The translations under genes were made by a program, and so were the position numbers. A model generated the notes under the pieces. It had not been told where the DNA came from and searched no databases. It saw only the letters and a program-made list of their open reading frames with translations. Below are positions 36,043 through 43,633 of a stretch of DNA of 64,000 nt, in pieces; the stretch's first letter is position 1; every line of letters begins with the position of its first letter. The stretch is from positions 114,239 through 178,238 of the forward strand of contig NZ_JAUFQB010000022.1 of NCBI RefSeq assembly GCF_030409525.1, in the 5' to 3' direction. Source of the DNA: Kaistella yonginensis. Its GTDB lineage: Bacteria; Bacteroidota; Bacteroidia; Flavobacteriales; Weeksellaceae.

Positions 36043-37593
36043 ATGAAGAACTATGCTAAATTATTGATGGTTTCTACGGTTTTTGCCGTAAGCGTAAACG
36101 CACAAACCAAAGATCAAATGGTTAAATCCATCATGGATGAAACCTATCAAAACTCTCAATTGGAAACCCTTGCTTTTGAATTAATGGATGATATCGGCCC
36201 ACGTTTGGTTGGAAGTCCAAAAATGCAACAAGCACATAATTGGGCGGTAAAACGCTTTCAGAATTGGGGAATCGAGGCTGAAAATGAAAAATGGGGCGAA
36301 TGGAAATCTTGGGAAAGAGGTCCCTCTACCATCGAAATGATTTTACCTTATGCCAAATCAATTGAAGGAACACAATTGGCTTTCAGCCCAGCAACTTCAA
36401 CCAAAGGACTCACCGCTGAGGTGGTCATGCTGCCACTTTTTAAAAACAAAGAAGAATTTAATACCTGGCTTCCAAAAGTAAAAGGAAAATTAGTGATGGT
36501 TTCGCAATACCAACCGAGCGGAAGGCCAGAATATAATTGGAAAGAATTTGCAACTCCCGAGTCTTTTGAAAAAATGAAAAAAGAATCCGCAGCCGCTTCC
36601 GAGGAATGGCGAAATTCTATCACTGCCATTGGTGAATCATCCCGGACTTTAAATTTAAAATTGGAAAAAGCCGGTGCGGCTGGAATCGTTTCTTCCTATT
36701 GGTCGAGAGGATTTGGTGTAAATAAAATATTCTCTGCTGGAACCAATACGATTCCTGTCGTCGATATTTCTTTGGAAGATTACGGGCAATTATACCGGAT
36801 GATTCAGCACGGAAAAACACCTAAATTAAGAATAAACGTGCAGTCAAAAGATAAAGGAACCGCTCCTACTTTCAACACCGTTGCGGTCATCAAAGGTTCT
36901 CAAAAACCAGATGAATACGTGATTCTTTCGGCACACTTCGATTCTTGGGATGGCGGAACTGGTGCAACCGATAACGGAACCGGCGTAATCACCATGATGG
37001 AAGTTGCACGAATTCTAAAAAAATATTATCCTAATCCTAAAAGAACGATCGTTGTTGGACTTTGGGGAAGCGAGGAACAAGGTTTGAATGGCTCGCGTGG
37101 CTACGTTTGGGCACATAAAGAAAAAATGCCCAAGGTACAGGCCGTATTTAATCAAGACAACGGAACGGGCAGAATCGCAAATATTAGCGGACAAGGATTT
37201 TTGCATTCTTATGATTATGTCGGCAGATGGTTAAGTGCAGTACCAAAGGAATTAACCAAAGGAATTGAAACCTCTTTCCCTGGTTACCCAGGTGGTGGCG
37301 GATCTGATCATGCCTCATTTATTGCTGCTGGAGCACCCGCTTTTATGCTGAGTTCTTTAAGCTGGAGTTATGGCAATTATACGTGGCATACCAACAGAGA
37401 CACCTACGATAAAATTATTTTCGATGATGTAAAAAGCAACGTGGCAACAATTGCCATCTTAACTTATATGGCGAGTGAAGATCCTGAAAAGGCATCCGCT
37501 GAAAGAATAAAAATGCCAAATAACCCAAGAACTGGCGAACCAATGAAATGGCCAGAAGTAAAAGAACCAACCCGAAAAGGTGGTTTTGATTAA
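36043..37593 (+). CDS. M28 family zinc aminopeptidase
   Basis: A 516-residue exported metallopeptidase with a signal peptide of about 20 residues (ending VNAQ). The region from 130 to 250 is a PA-type insertion. The zinc site of clan MH is complete: His298 and Asp300 of HFDSWD, Asp in GATDNGTG, the Glu pair in GSEEQGLNGS, Asp in FNQDNG and the late His in YTWHTNRDTYD. The protein probably trims N-terminal residues from peptides in the periplasm. The C terminus is Pro- and Lys-rich and has no sorting domain. Confidence 0.92.
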   Translation: MKNYAKLLMVSTVFAVSVNAQTKDQMVKSIMDETYQNSQLETLAFELMDDIGPRLVGSPKMQQAHNWAVKRFQNWGIEAENEKWGEWKSWERGPSTIEMILPYAKSIEGTQLAFSPATSTKGLTAEVVMLPLFKNKEEFNTWLPKVKGKLVMVSQYQPSGRPEYNWKEFATPESFEKMKKESAAASEEWRNSITAIGESSRTLNLKLEKAGAAGIVSSYWSRGFGVNKIFSAGTNTIPVVDISLEDYGQLYRMIQHGKTPKLRINVQSKDKGTAPTFNTVAVIKGSQKPDEYVILSAHFDSWDGGTGATDNGTGVITMMEVARILKKYYPNPKRTIVVGLWGSEEQGLNGSRGYVWAHKEKMPKVQAVFNQDNGTGRIANISGQGFLHSYDYVGRWLSAVPKELTKGIETSFPGYPGGGGSDHASFIAAGAPAFMLSSLSWSYGNYTWHTNRDTYDKIIFDDVKSNVATIAILTYMASEDPEKASAERIKMPNNPRTGEPMKWPEVKEPTRKGGFD

Positions 37594-37629
37594 GCTGATG
37601 TTGTACTTTTAAAAAAAGCAATTATTCAT

Positions 37630-37685
37630 AAAAGTCGGTAATTTCTAAGCGCTTGGCGTGAAGATTTTGCCGGCTTTTCTTTTTA
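37630..37685 (+). terminator. Terminator of the M28 peptidase gene
   Basis: AAAAGTCGG pairs with CCGGCTTTT (one G-U pair) across a long loop and is followed by CTTTTT. Confidence 0.55.
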
Positions 37686-37767
37686 ATAAAAATGGTAAAG
37701 TGCTCAATCATAAGGTTTTTTCATTTACTGAAGTTTAGAATGGTTAACTTTTTGATAAGAATTATTT

Positions 37768-38205
37768 ATGAAAAATCAAAACTATATCAACCACAAAAAA
37801 TTTTACGCACCCCATCATTTCGTTTATCTTCCGCTTCTTTTTATTTTACAAGTATTGGGAATTTGGAAGGTTTTTAATGATGAACCCCACCAATTAGTTT
37901 GGACTTTATTTTCGGTGGTAATCTTTCTCTTTATTTATTTAGCGCTCATGTTAAGACAGCATTACGCCCTGGGAAATCAAAATCGGATTGTACGTTTAGA
38001 ATTTAAATTAAGGTATTTTGAACTATACGGAAATAGATCAGATGAAGTAGAAGCGCAACTTTCTTTCGGACAATTGGCGGCTTTGCGTTTTGCTTATGAC
38101 GACGAGTTCAAAACTTTACTGACCAAAGCTCTCGAACAAAAAATATCTGGCGACGAAATTAAAAAGTCGATTTCCCGGTGGAAACCGGATCATCATCGAA
38201 TATAA
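37768..38205 (+). CDS. DUF6526 family membrane protein
   Basis: A 145-residue protein with two hydrophobic segments (about residues 17-35 and 46-65) after a polar N terminus (NQNYINHKKFYAPHHFVYLP), then a helical cytosolic part (RIVRLEFKLRYFELYG). The pattern YxxHKKFYxPxHF with a following two-helix membrane hairpin is that of DUF6526. The function is unknown. It is followed closely by a small lipoprotein gene and may be in one operon with it. Confidence 0.78.
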   Translation: MKNQNYINHKKFYAPHHFVYLPLLFILQVLGIWKVFNDEPHQLVWTLFSVVIFLFIYLALMLRQHYALGNQNRIVRLEFKLRYFELYGNRSDEVEAQLSFGQLAALRFAYDDEFKTLLTKALEQKISGDEIKKSISRWKPDHHRI

Positions 38206-38246
38206 AAAATAACATGAAACATTTAATAACTTTAAAAATAAAAATT

Positions 38247-38411
38247 ATGAAAAAGTATGCAATTCTTACCCTAGCAGTTTTTGCTTTATTGAGTTTAACT
38301 GGTTGCGATGCCATCGGAACGATATTTAAAGCAGGAATGTGGTGGGCGTTCTTTTTGGTTGGTGCCGTAATCGCCGTAATTTTATGGTTGTTGACCCGCG
38401 GAAAAAAATAA
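38247..38411 (+). CDS. Small lipoprotein with one membrane helix
   Basis: A 54-residue peptide from ATG 38247: lipobox SLTGC with Cys20, then a second hydrophobic helix (about residues 32-50, WWAFFLVGAVIAVILWLL) and a basic end. Earlier in-frame ATGs at 38178 and 38214 would place a polar extension in front of the signal peptide, so they are not chosen. The function is unknown. The stop is followed after 10 bases by the topoisomerase IB frame. Confidence 0.75.
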   Translation: MKKYAILTLAVFALLSLTGCDAIGTIFKAGMWWAFFLVGAVIAVILWLLTRGKK

Positions 38412-38421
38412 CAGAGACTGT

Positions 38422-39541
38422 ATGAAATCGGAAAGCTCTTCTTTAGATATAATCACCAAAATAAGTCCTTCTAAAATTTTAAAAATAATGAAGGATCCAG
38501 AAAAATCTGCATCTGCGGTCAATTTGGTATATACCAATGATAACGATACTGAAGGAATTATCCGTAAAAAAAGCGGGAAATCATTTTCCTATTTCTCGGG
38601 TCAGCAAAGAGTTATAGACAAAAACGAAATTAAGCGAATAAACGAATTGGCAATTCCTCCCGCTTGGGAAAAGGTCTGGATTTGTGCATTGCAAAACGGC
38701 CATTTACAAGCCACAGGTTTAGATGCCAAAAAGCGCAAGCAATACCGCTATCATCCGCTATCATCCGCTGTGGACCGCTTTGAGAAAGCACATTAAATTT
38801 TACCGCATGTTGCAGTTTGGTGAAATATTGCCCAAGATCCGCATGCAATTAGAACAAGATTTATCCCATGACAACTTGGATAAACGTAAGGTTCTGGCGT
38901 TGGTAGTGAGTTTAATGGAACGAACCAACATTAGAATTGGCAACTCGATTTATGAAAAATTATATGGTTCTTTTGGTTTAACCACTTTGAAGGATCGTCA
39001 TGTAGACATCAAAGGTCAAAAGATAAAATTTTCTTTTAAAGGTAAAAAAGGGATTTATCATGACATTGATATAAAGCATAAAAAGCTAGCAAAAGCGGTA
39101 AAAAACTGTCGTGATATTCCAGGGAAAGAGCTCTTTCAATATTATGATGCGTACGGAAAGCGCCATCCGATAGAAAGTGGGATGGTCAATGACTATATTA
39201 AAGAAATAAGTGGTGAGAATTTTACGGCTAAGGATTTCAGAACATGGTCAGGAACTGTAAATGCTTTAATCGCTTTTAAAGAAATCGAAACCCAAAAGAC
39301 GCAAGAGAATAAAAAAACTAAAATAAAAAATGCCATAGAATTGGTCGCTTGTGAATTGGGAAACACCAGTACCGTTTGTCGCAAATACTATATTCATCCG
39401 CTTGTTATAAATCTTTATGAAAATGATTCTATCAAAAAATATTTAAGCGAGTTAGATGAAATTGAGGTAGATGACGGTAAATCAGGTTTAACAAAAGAAG
39501 AACTGGTCGTGATGAAAATATTAAAAAATGAAAAACAGTAA
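38422..39541 (+). pseudogene. DNA topoisomerase IB, frame broken by a 10-bp duplication
   Basis: The first frame (38422-38796) carries the N-terminal part up to KKRKQYRYHP, then runs out of frame and stops. The second frame carries the rest: LWTALRKHIKFYRMLQFGE, RTNIRIGNSIYEKLYG, and the catalytic-Tyr end VCRKYYIHP. Removing one copy of the 10-bp unit CTATCATCCG (38748-38757, 38758-38767) joins the two into a poxvirus-type topoisomerase IB of 369 residues, the usual length, with RYHPLWTALR as in relatives. All expected catalytic residues are present, so the lesion appears recent. It sits two bases upstream of the glycosylase gene. Confidence 0.9.
38745..38769 (+). repeat. 10-bp tandem duplication in topoisomerase IB
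   Basis: A period-10 run of 25 bases (unit CTATCATCCG, 2.5 copies). One unit too many shifts the reading frame. Confidence 0.9.
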
Positions 39542-39543
39542 AG

Positions 39544-40263
39544 ATGCCAGAAGGACCAACACTCGTAGTATTTAAAAAAAAAATAGATTCATTTCAAGGA
39601 AAAATAGTTACTGAAAGTAGCGGCTATAATAATCCGTTTGCAGAAGAAATAACCGGCAAAAAATTACTCGAAGTCGATTCCTATGGAAAGTATCTTCTCC
39701 TCTATTTCGAAGATTTTTTGATCACCGTTCATTTTGGTTTATTCGGTCGTTTTTTGATTAATGACACAAAGAAAGTCAATGCTAGTTTTGCTCTTTTTTT
39801 CGATGATGAATTTATTAATTTCTATGTGGTTAGGATTAAAAAACTCGACAAAGACCATGAATTTGATCAGGGATTAAATGTATTCTCCGAACAGTATCAA
39901 TTGGATAAAACACAAAGAATTTTACTCGAAAAATATGCTGATAAAAAAATTGGCGATGTTCTCTTAAATCAAGATGCTTTTCCAGGTTTGGGAAATATAA
40001 TTCGGAATGAAGTTTTGTTTTTAAGTAAAATTCACCCAGAAAATGAGGTCAAGAATATCCCTTTAGCAAAAATAAAAGACTTGCTTCAATTGATTAAAGA
40101 ATTTTCTAAAGCATCGGTGGAATTAATTGAACAAAAAATATGGAAATCATCTGCCTCCGTCTATCAGAAAAAAGAATGGAATGGGCTTGAAATCGTGGAA
40201 TACGTGGCTCCTAAAATAAAACGAAAAACCTACCTGGTAGAAGAGATTCAAAAACTATTTTGA
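39544..40263 (+). CDS. Fpg/Nei-family DNA glycosylase without a zinc finger
   Basis: A 239-residue base-excision repair enzyme. The N terminus MPEGP gives the catalytic Pro2 and Glu3, Lys49 in SYGKYLLLYF matches the conserved beta-hairpin lysine, and a helix-two-turns-helix with GLGNIIRNEVLF near residue 145 binds DNA. The C-terminal zinc finger with four Cys is absent; instead the chain ends in a Lys-rich segment (VYQKKEWNGLEIVEY), so it resembles zinc-less Nei-like enzymes. The start is two bases after the topoisomerase stop, so the two form one transcription unit. Confidence 0.87.
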   Translation: MPEGPTLVVFKKKIDSFQGKIVTESSGYNNPFAEEITGKKLLEVDSYGKYLLLYFEDFLITVHFGLFGRFLINDTKKVNASFALFFDDEFINFYVVRIKKLDKDHEFDQGLNVFSEQYQLDKTQRILLEKYADKKIGDVLLNQDAFPGLGNIIRNEVLFLSKIHPENEVKNIPLAKIKDLLQLIKEFSKASVELIEQKIWKSSASVYQKKEWNGLEIVEYVAPKIKRKTYLVEEIQKLF

Positions 40264-40282
40264 CCTAAGAGTATTGAAAAAA

Positions 40283-40312
40283 AAAATCCTTCAAATTGAA
40301 TGAAGGAATTAT
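40283..40312. terminator. Bidirectional terminator between convergent genes
   Basis: TCCTTCA and TGAAGGA form a perfect stem; A and T runs on either side allow use by the glycosylase gene (plus) and the M48 gene (minus). Confidence 0.75.
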
Positions 40313-40327
40313 TTCTTTTTAAAAAAA

Positions 40328-41137
40328 TTACTTTGTTAACTTTGTTTTTGGTAAGGTAACCTCGCCTGGATCAACCCAAACCCCATCTTTTTCTGCTCTT
40401 TTCATAATTATTTTTGCACGTTGTTCACTATCTGGATGGGAACTCATCATTTTTTGATAGGAACTTGCTTTTTCACCACTTCCTAGTAAAGCTAGTTTTT
40501 TAAAAGCGGTATAGGCGCCTACAACATTATAGCCGTGTTTTTTCATAAAATCATAGGAATAATCATCAGCTTGGCTTTCCTGTTTTTTGCTGTGTTTTGC
40601 ATTCAACAAATCATTCGCAAATTCTCCTAATTGACTCTCATTTAAGGTCTGAACCGTATTAGAAGAAGCAGAAGCAGCGTCAACAGCTGCTGCGCGGAGG
40701 TAAGCATTTTTTACCGCATCTTTGGAATCCTCATTCTTTACATGACCAATTTCATGGCCGATAATTGCTAATAGTTCATCATCATTCATAATATCCATTA
40801 ATGAAGAAAAGACGCGTACACTACCATCTGCCGCGGCAAAGGCATTGATGTCGGTAACTAAATAAACTTTGTAATTTAAGGGTAACCCGTCTTCATTTTT
40901 GTGTTTTGCAAATAATTTGTTCAACCGAACGGTATACGGATCTTTGGTGCTTGCAACTTTATTATTCGCATCCATCCAATCGACTCCTTCTTTTGCTAAT
41001 TTTTGAGCATCTGCATTTGAAAATGATAAGGCTGTAATCCCTTTTGAGGCAGCTTTTGTCATTTTACCAAGATTAATTTGTCCGTGAACGGTCCACCATG
41101 AACCGATAACAATTACTGCGCTAATTACTTTTTTCAT
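40328..41137 (-). CDS. M48 family metallopeptidase
   Basis: A 269-residue exported zinc protease with a signal peptide of about 19 residues (ending TVHGQ). The zinc motif HEIGH is at residues 128-132 and the third ligand Glu lies in ESQADDYSYDF; RVFSSLMDIMNDDELLA precedes the motif as in other M48 (BepA/YcaL-like) proteins. No TPR domain or membrane helix other than the signal is seen. A role in outer-membrane protein quality control is known for relatives; here it is inferred. Confidence 0.9.
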   Translation of the reverse strand: MKKVISAVIVIGSWWTVHGQINLGKMTKAASKGITALSFSNADAQKLAKEGVDWMDANNKVASTKDPYTVRLNKLFAKHKNEDGLPLNYKVYLVTDINAFAAADGSVRVFSSLMDIMNDDELLAIIGHEIGHVKNEDSKDAVKNAYLRAAAVDAASASSNTVQTLNESQLGEFANDLLNAKHSKKQESQADDYSYDFMKKHGYNVVGAYTAFKKLALLGSGEKASSYQKMMSSHPDSEQRAKIIMKRAEKDGVWVDPGEVTLPKTKLTK

Positions 41138-41182
41138 ATTTGTAGTTTTGGTTTTTTAGATTGGGTAAAAATATAAGAGGTA

Positions 41183-41515
41183 TTAAGGGTAAGGCGCTAT
41201 AACCACTTCCAAGCCATCAATTTCGGAGGTGATGTGAATCTGGCAGCCAAGTCGGCTATTTTCTAAAACATGAAAAGCTTCGCTTAACATTGCATCTTCT
41301 TCTGCACCCATTTCGGTGAGCTTATCTGAACCTTTCAGCACATAAACTTGACACGATGCACACATCGCCATTCCACCACAAACCCCGATGGTTCCTTCTT
41401 CTGCTAACTCGTACGAACGAATTACTTCCATCAAATTCATCGACATATCAGTGGGTGCAACCACTTCGTGCACATCACCGTTTCGAGCTGTAATTTTAAG
41501 ATTAATATCCTGCAT
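41183..41515 (-). CDS. Adrenodoxin-type [2Fe-2S] ferredoxin
   Basis: A 110-residue electron carrier. The four cluster ligands are Cys46, Cys52, Cys55 and Cys91 in the C-x5-C-x2-C…C spacing of the adrenodoxin/Isc-type ferredoxins. It lies 35 bases downstream of a ferredoxin reductase gene on the same strand, so the pair probably forms an NADPH-to-ferredoxin chain, serving a partner such as iron-sulfur assembly or a monooxygenase that is not encoded nearby. Confidence 0.92.
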   Translation of the reverse strand: MQDINLKITARNGDVHEVVAPTDMSMNLMEVIRSYELAEEGTIGVCGGMAMCASCQVYVLKGSDKLTEMGAEEDAMLSEAFHVLENSRLGCQIHITSEIDGLEVVIAPYP

Positions 41516-41550
41516 GGTCTTATTCTAAGTACTTTTTTTAAGGGTTTTAT

Positions 41551-42603
41551 TTAATCGATTTTCATTACCACTGCTTTCTCGGCTTCTTTACGGCTTCCAT
41601 CGAAACCGTCAATTCCGCTAACAGTCGTATATTTCAAGACGAATTTTTTACCAGGATTCAGCATGTTGTAAATACTTTGACACATCAATGTAGCTTCGTG
41701 GAAGCCACATAAAATCAATTTTAATTTTCCAGGATAGGTATTAATATCACCAATCGCATAGACCCCCGGAATATTGGTTTGATAGTCTAGGGCATTATTC
41801 ACAACGATGGCGTTTTTCTCGATTTGCAATCCCCAATTTCCTAAATCTCCTAATTTTGGCGTTAAACCAAAAAGTGGAATAAAGTAGTCGGTTTCAATAT
41901 CAAAAGTTTCTCCTTCTTTTACAACGGTAATGGCATTCAATTTCCCGTCGCCTTTTAAGCCAATTACTTCGGCAGGCGTCATCATCTGAATTTTTCCATG
42001 ATCTTTTAAAGCCTGAACTTTTTCTACAGAATCAAGTGCACCTCGGAATTCATTTCGACGGTGAATTAAAGTAACTTCGCTTGCAATTTCTGCGAGAAAA
42101 ATACTCCAATCCAAAGCAGAATCACCACCTCCAGCGATTACCACTTTTTTATTTCTAAAATGTTCTGGTTCTTTAATGAAATATTCCACCCCTTTTTCTT
42201 CATAATCTGCCAGGTTTTCCAGCAGGGGTTTTCTTGGTTCAAAAGTTCCCAATCCTCCCGCAATTGCAACTGCTTTGGCACGGTGGATTGTTCCTTTATT
42301 CGTAATTACTTCAAATGTTCCGTCTTCTAATTTGGTTAAAGTTTGGGCCGTTTCTCCCAAGGTAAATCCCGGTTGAAACTGTTTAATTTGCTCCATTAAA
42401 TTATCAACCAAATCCCCCGCATTGATGGAGGGAAATCCTGGAATATCAAAAATAGGTTTCTTTGGATACAGCTCTGTTAATTGACCGCCTGGTTGCGGAA
42501 GAGCATCGATGAGATGACATTTTAATTTTAATAAACCTGCTTCAAAAACAGCAAAAAGTCCGGTTGGGCCGGCTCCAATAATCAATATATCTGTCGTAAT
42601 CAT
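41551..42603 (-). CDS. Ferredoxin-NADP+ reductase (thioredoxin-reductase-like)
   Basis: A 350-residue FAD enzyme of the bacterial thioredoxin-reductase-like FNR class. The FAD loop IIGAGPTGLF is at residues 8-17, the NADPH loop VVIAGGGDSALDW near residue 160, and the late FAD motif GVYAIGDINTYPGK near residue 285. The redox Cys pair of true thioredoxin reductases is absent from the NADPH domain. The downstream ferredoxin is its likely electron acceptor. A -7 box lies 27 bases upstream. Confidence 0.92.
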   Translation of the reverse strand: MITTDILIIGAGPTGLFAVFEAGLLKLKCHLIDALPQPGGQLTELYPKKPIFDIPGFPSINAGDLVDNLMEQIKQFQPGFTLGETAQTLTKLEDGTFEVITNKGTIHRAKAVAIAGGLGTFEPRKPLLENLADYEEKGVEYFIKEPEHFRNKKVVIAGGGDSALDWSIFLAEIASEVTLIHRRNEFRGALDSVEKVQALKDHGKIQMMTPAEVIGLKGDGKLNAITVVKEGETFDIETDYFIPLFGLTPKLGDLGNWGLQIEKNAIVVNNALDYQTNIPGVYAIGDINTYPGKLKLILCGFHEATLMCQSIYNMLNPGKKFVLKYTTVSGIDGFDGSRKEAEKAVVMKID

Positions 42604-42630
42604 TAATCTAAATTTTTGGAAATAATCTTA

Positions 42631-42638
42631 CAAATTTA
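42631..42638 (-). promoter_or_regulatory. -7 promoter box for the ferredoxin reductase operon
   Basis: TAAATTTG on the minus strand, 27 bases before the reductase start codon. Confidence 0.5.
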
Positions 42639-42710
42639 CAAAAATTAAAAGAATCGAGCAGAGCAGTTTTGTGATTTATATCATAAGATTAACAGTTTAA
42701 ACGAATGTTT

Positions 42711-42718
42711 TATATTTG
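42711..42718 (+). promoter_or_regulatory. -7 promoter box for the DUF3108 gene
   Basis: TATATTTG, 27 bases before ATG 42746. It overlaps an in-frame GTG at 42716, which is therefore not the start. Confidence 0.55.
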
Positions 42719-42745
42719 TGGCAAATTATTTGCAAAAGCATACGC

Positions 42746-43513
42746 ATGAAAAAGATTTTATTATTACTTATCCTATTATCGGTAACTTTTGGAAAAGCCC
42801 AGAAACTCCAAAACATCCAATCAGGTGAGAAACTAAGTTACCGCATTCATTATGGACTTTTAAATGCAGGTATCGCCAATTTGACAACGTTAAAAACCAC
42901 GTATAAGGGACAACCCCATTATTATGTAAAAGGCTATGGTAAGACCACCGGAGCGGTTCGTGCATTTTTTAAAGTAGAAGATCATTATGAAAGTTTTATA
43001 AATTATAACACGGGATTACCTAGTTTTTATGTGAGAAATGTACGAGAAGGATCGTACACACAACATTTCGAAACCGTTTTTAACCATGGTAATCAAACGC
43101 TTTTATTGACAGATAAAGAAAAGAACACTACGAAATCCGTTAATTCAGTCGCAGGAATTCAGGACATGTTGTCTGCTTTTTATTACTTAAGAAGTTTGGA
43201 TAACAGCGAGTTGAAAGTTGGAAGCATAAAAAAATTAAATATTTGGATCGATGATGAAATGTTTCCTTTTCAATTAAAAGTGGTGGGAATTGAGAATGTG
43301 AAAACGAGATTTGGTTACATCAATACCCTTAAAATTGTTCCTCAGGTATTGAGCGGAAGAGTTTTTAAAGATAAAGAAGGGGTTACCCTGTGGGTAAGTA
43401 ATGATAAAAACCACGTTCCAATTGCCATCAAAGCGGAGTTGGCTGTTGGTTCCTTGAAAGCTGATATTGATTCGTATTCGAACGTAAAATATCCTCTAGC
43501 GTTTTCAAAATAA
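42746..43513 (+). CDS. DUF3108 family secreted protein
   Basis: A 255-residue protein with a signal peptide of about 18 residues (ending FGKAQ). The pattern SGEKLSYRIHYGLLNAG at the start of the mature part, followed by alternating beta strands to the end (GVTLWVSNDKNHVPIAIKAEL), is the DUF3108 fold, a beta-rich periplasmic family of unknown role. The start is set at ATG 42746 because the longer reading frame would begin inside the -7 box. A terminator follows. Confidence 0.85.
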   Translation: MKKILLLLILLSVTFGKAQKLQNIQSGEKLSYRIHYGLLNAGIANLTTLKTTYKGQPHYYVKGYGKTTGAVRAFFKVEDHYESFINYNTGLPSFYVRNVREGSYTQHFETVFNHGNQTLLLTDKEKNTTKSVNSVAGIQDMLSAFYYLRSLDNSELKVGSIKKLNIWIDDEMFPFQLKVVGIENVKTRFGYINTLKIVPQVLSGRVFKDKEGVTLWVSNDKNHVPIAIKAELAVGSLKADIDSYSNVKYPLAFSK

Positions 43514-43546
43514 AATGTAAAAAATCAAAAGATAAATTCACTATAA

Positions 43547-43571
43547 AACGGACTACGGTTCGTTTTTTTTT
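43547..43571 (+). terminator. Terminator of the DUF3108 gene
   Basis: AACGGAC pairs with GTTCGTT (one G-U pair) across a four-base loop, followed by a T run. Confidence 0.7.
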
Positions 43572-43633
43572 ATAAAAAAAATATAAAAATGTAACAAAAC
43601 CATACAAAGCTTTGTCTTATTTAAAAATATTCC

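Noticed and set aside
38178..38246. Longer start for the small lipoprotein
   Set aside because: The extension is polar and would block the signal peptide; it also overlaps the preceding gene.
38422..39541. Programmed frameshift in topoisomerase IB
   Set aside because: The break is fully explained by an extra 10-bp repeat unit; no slippery sequence is in the right place.
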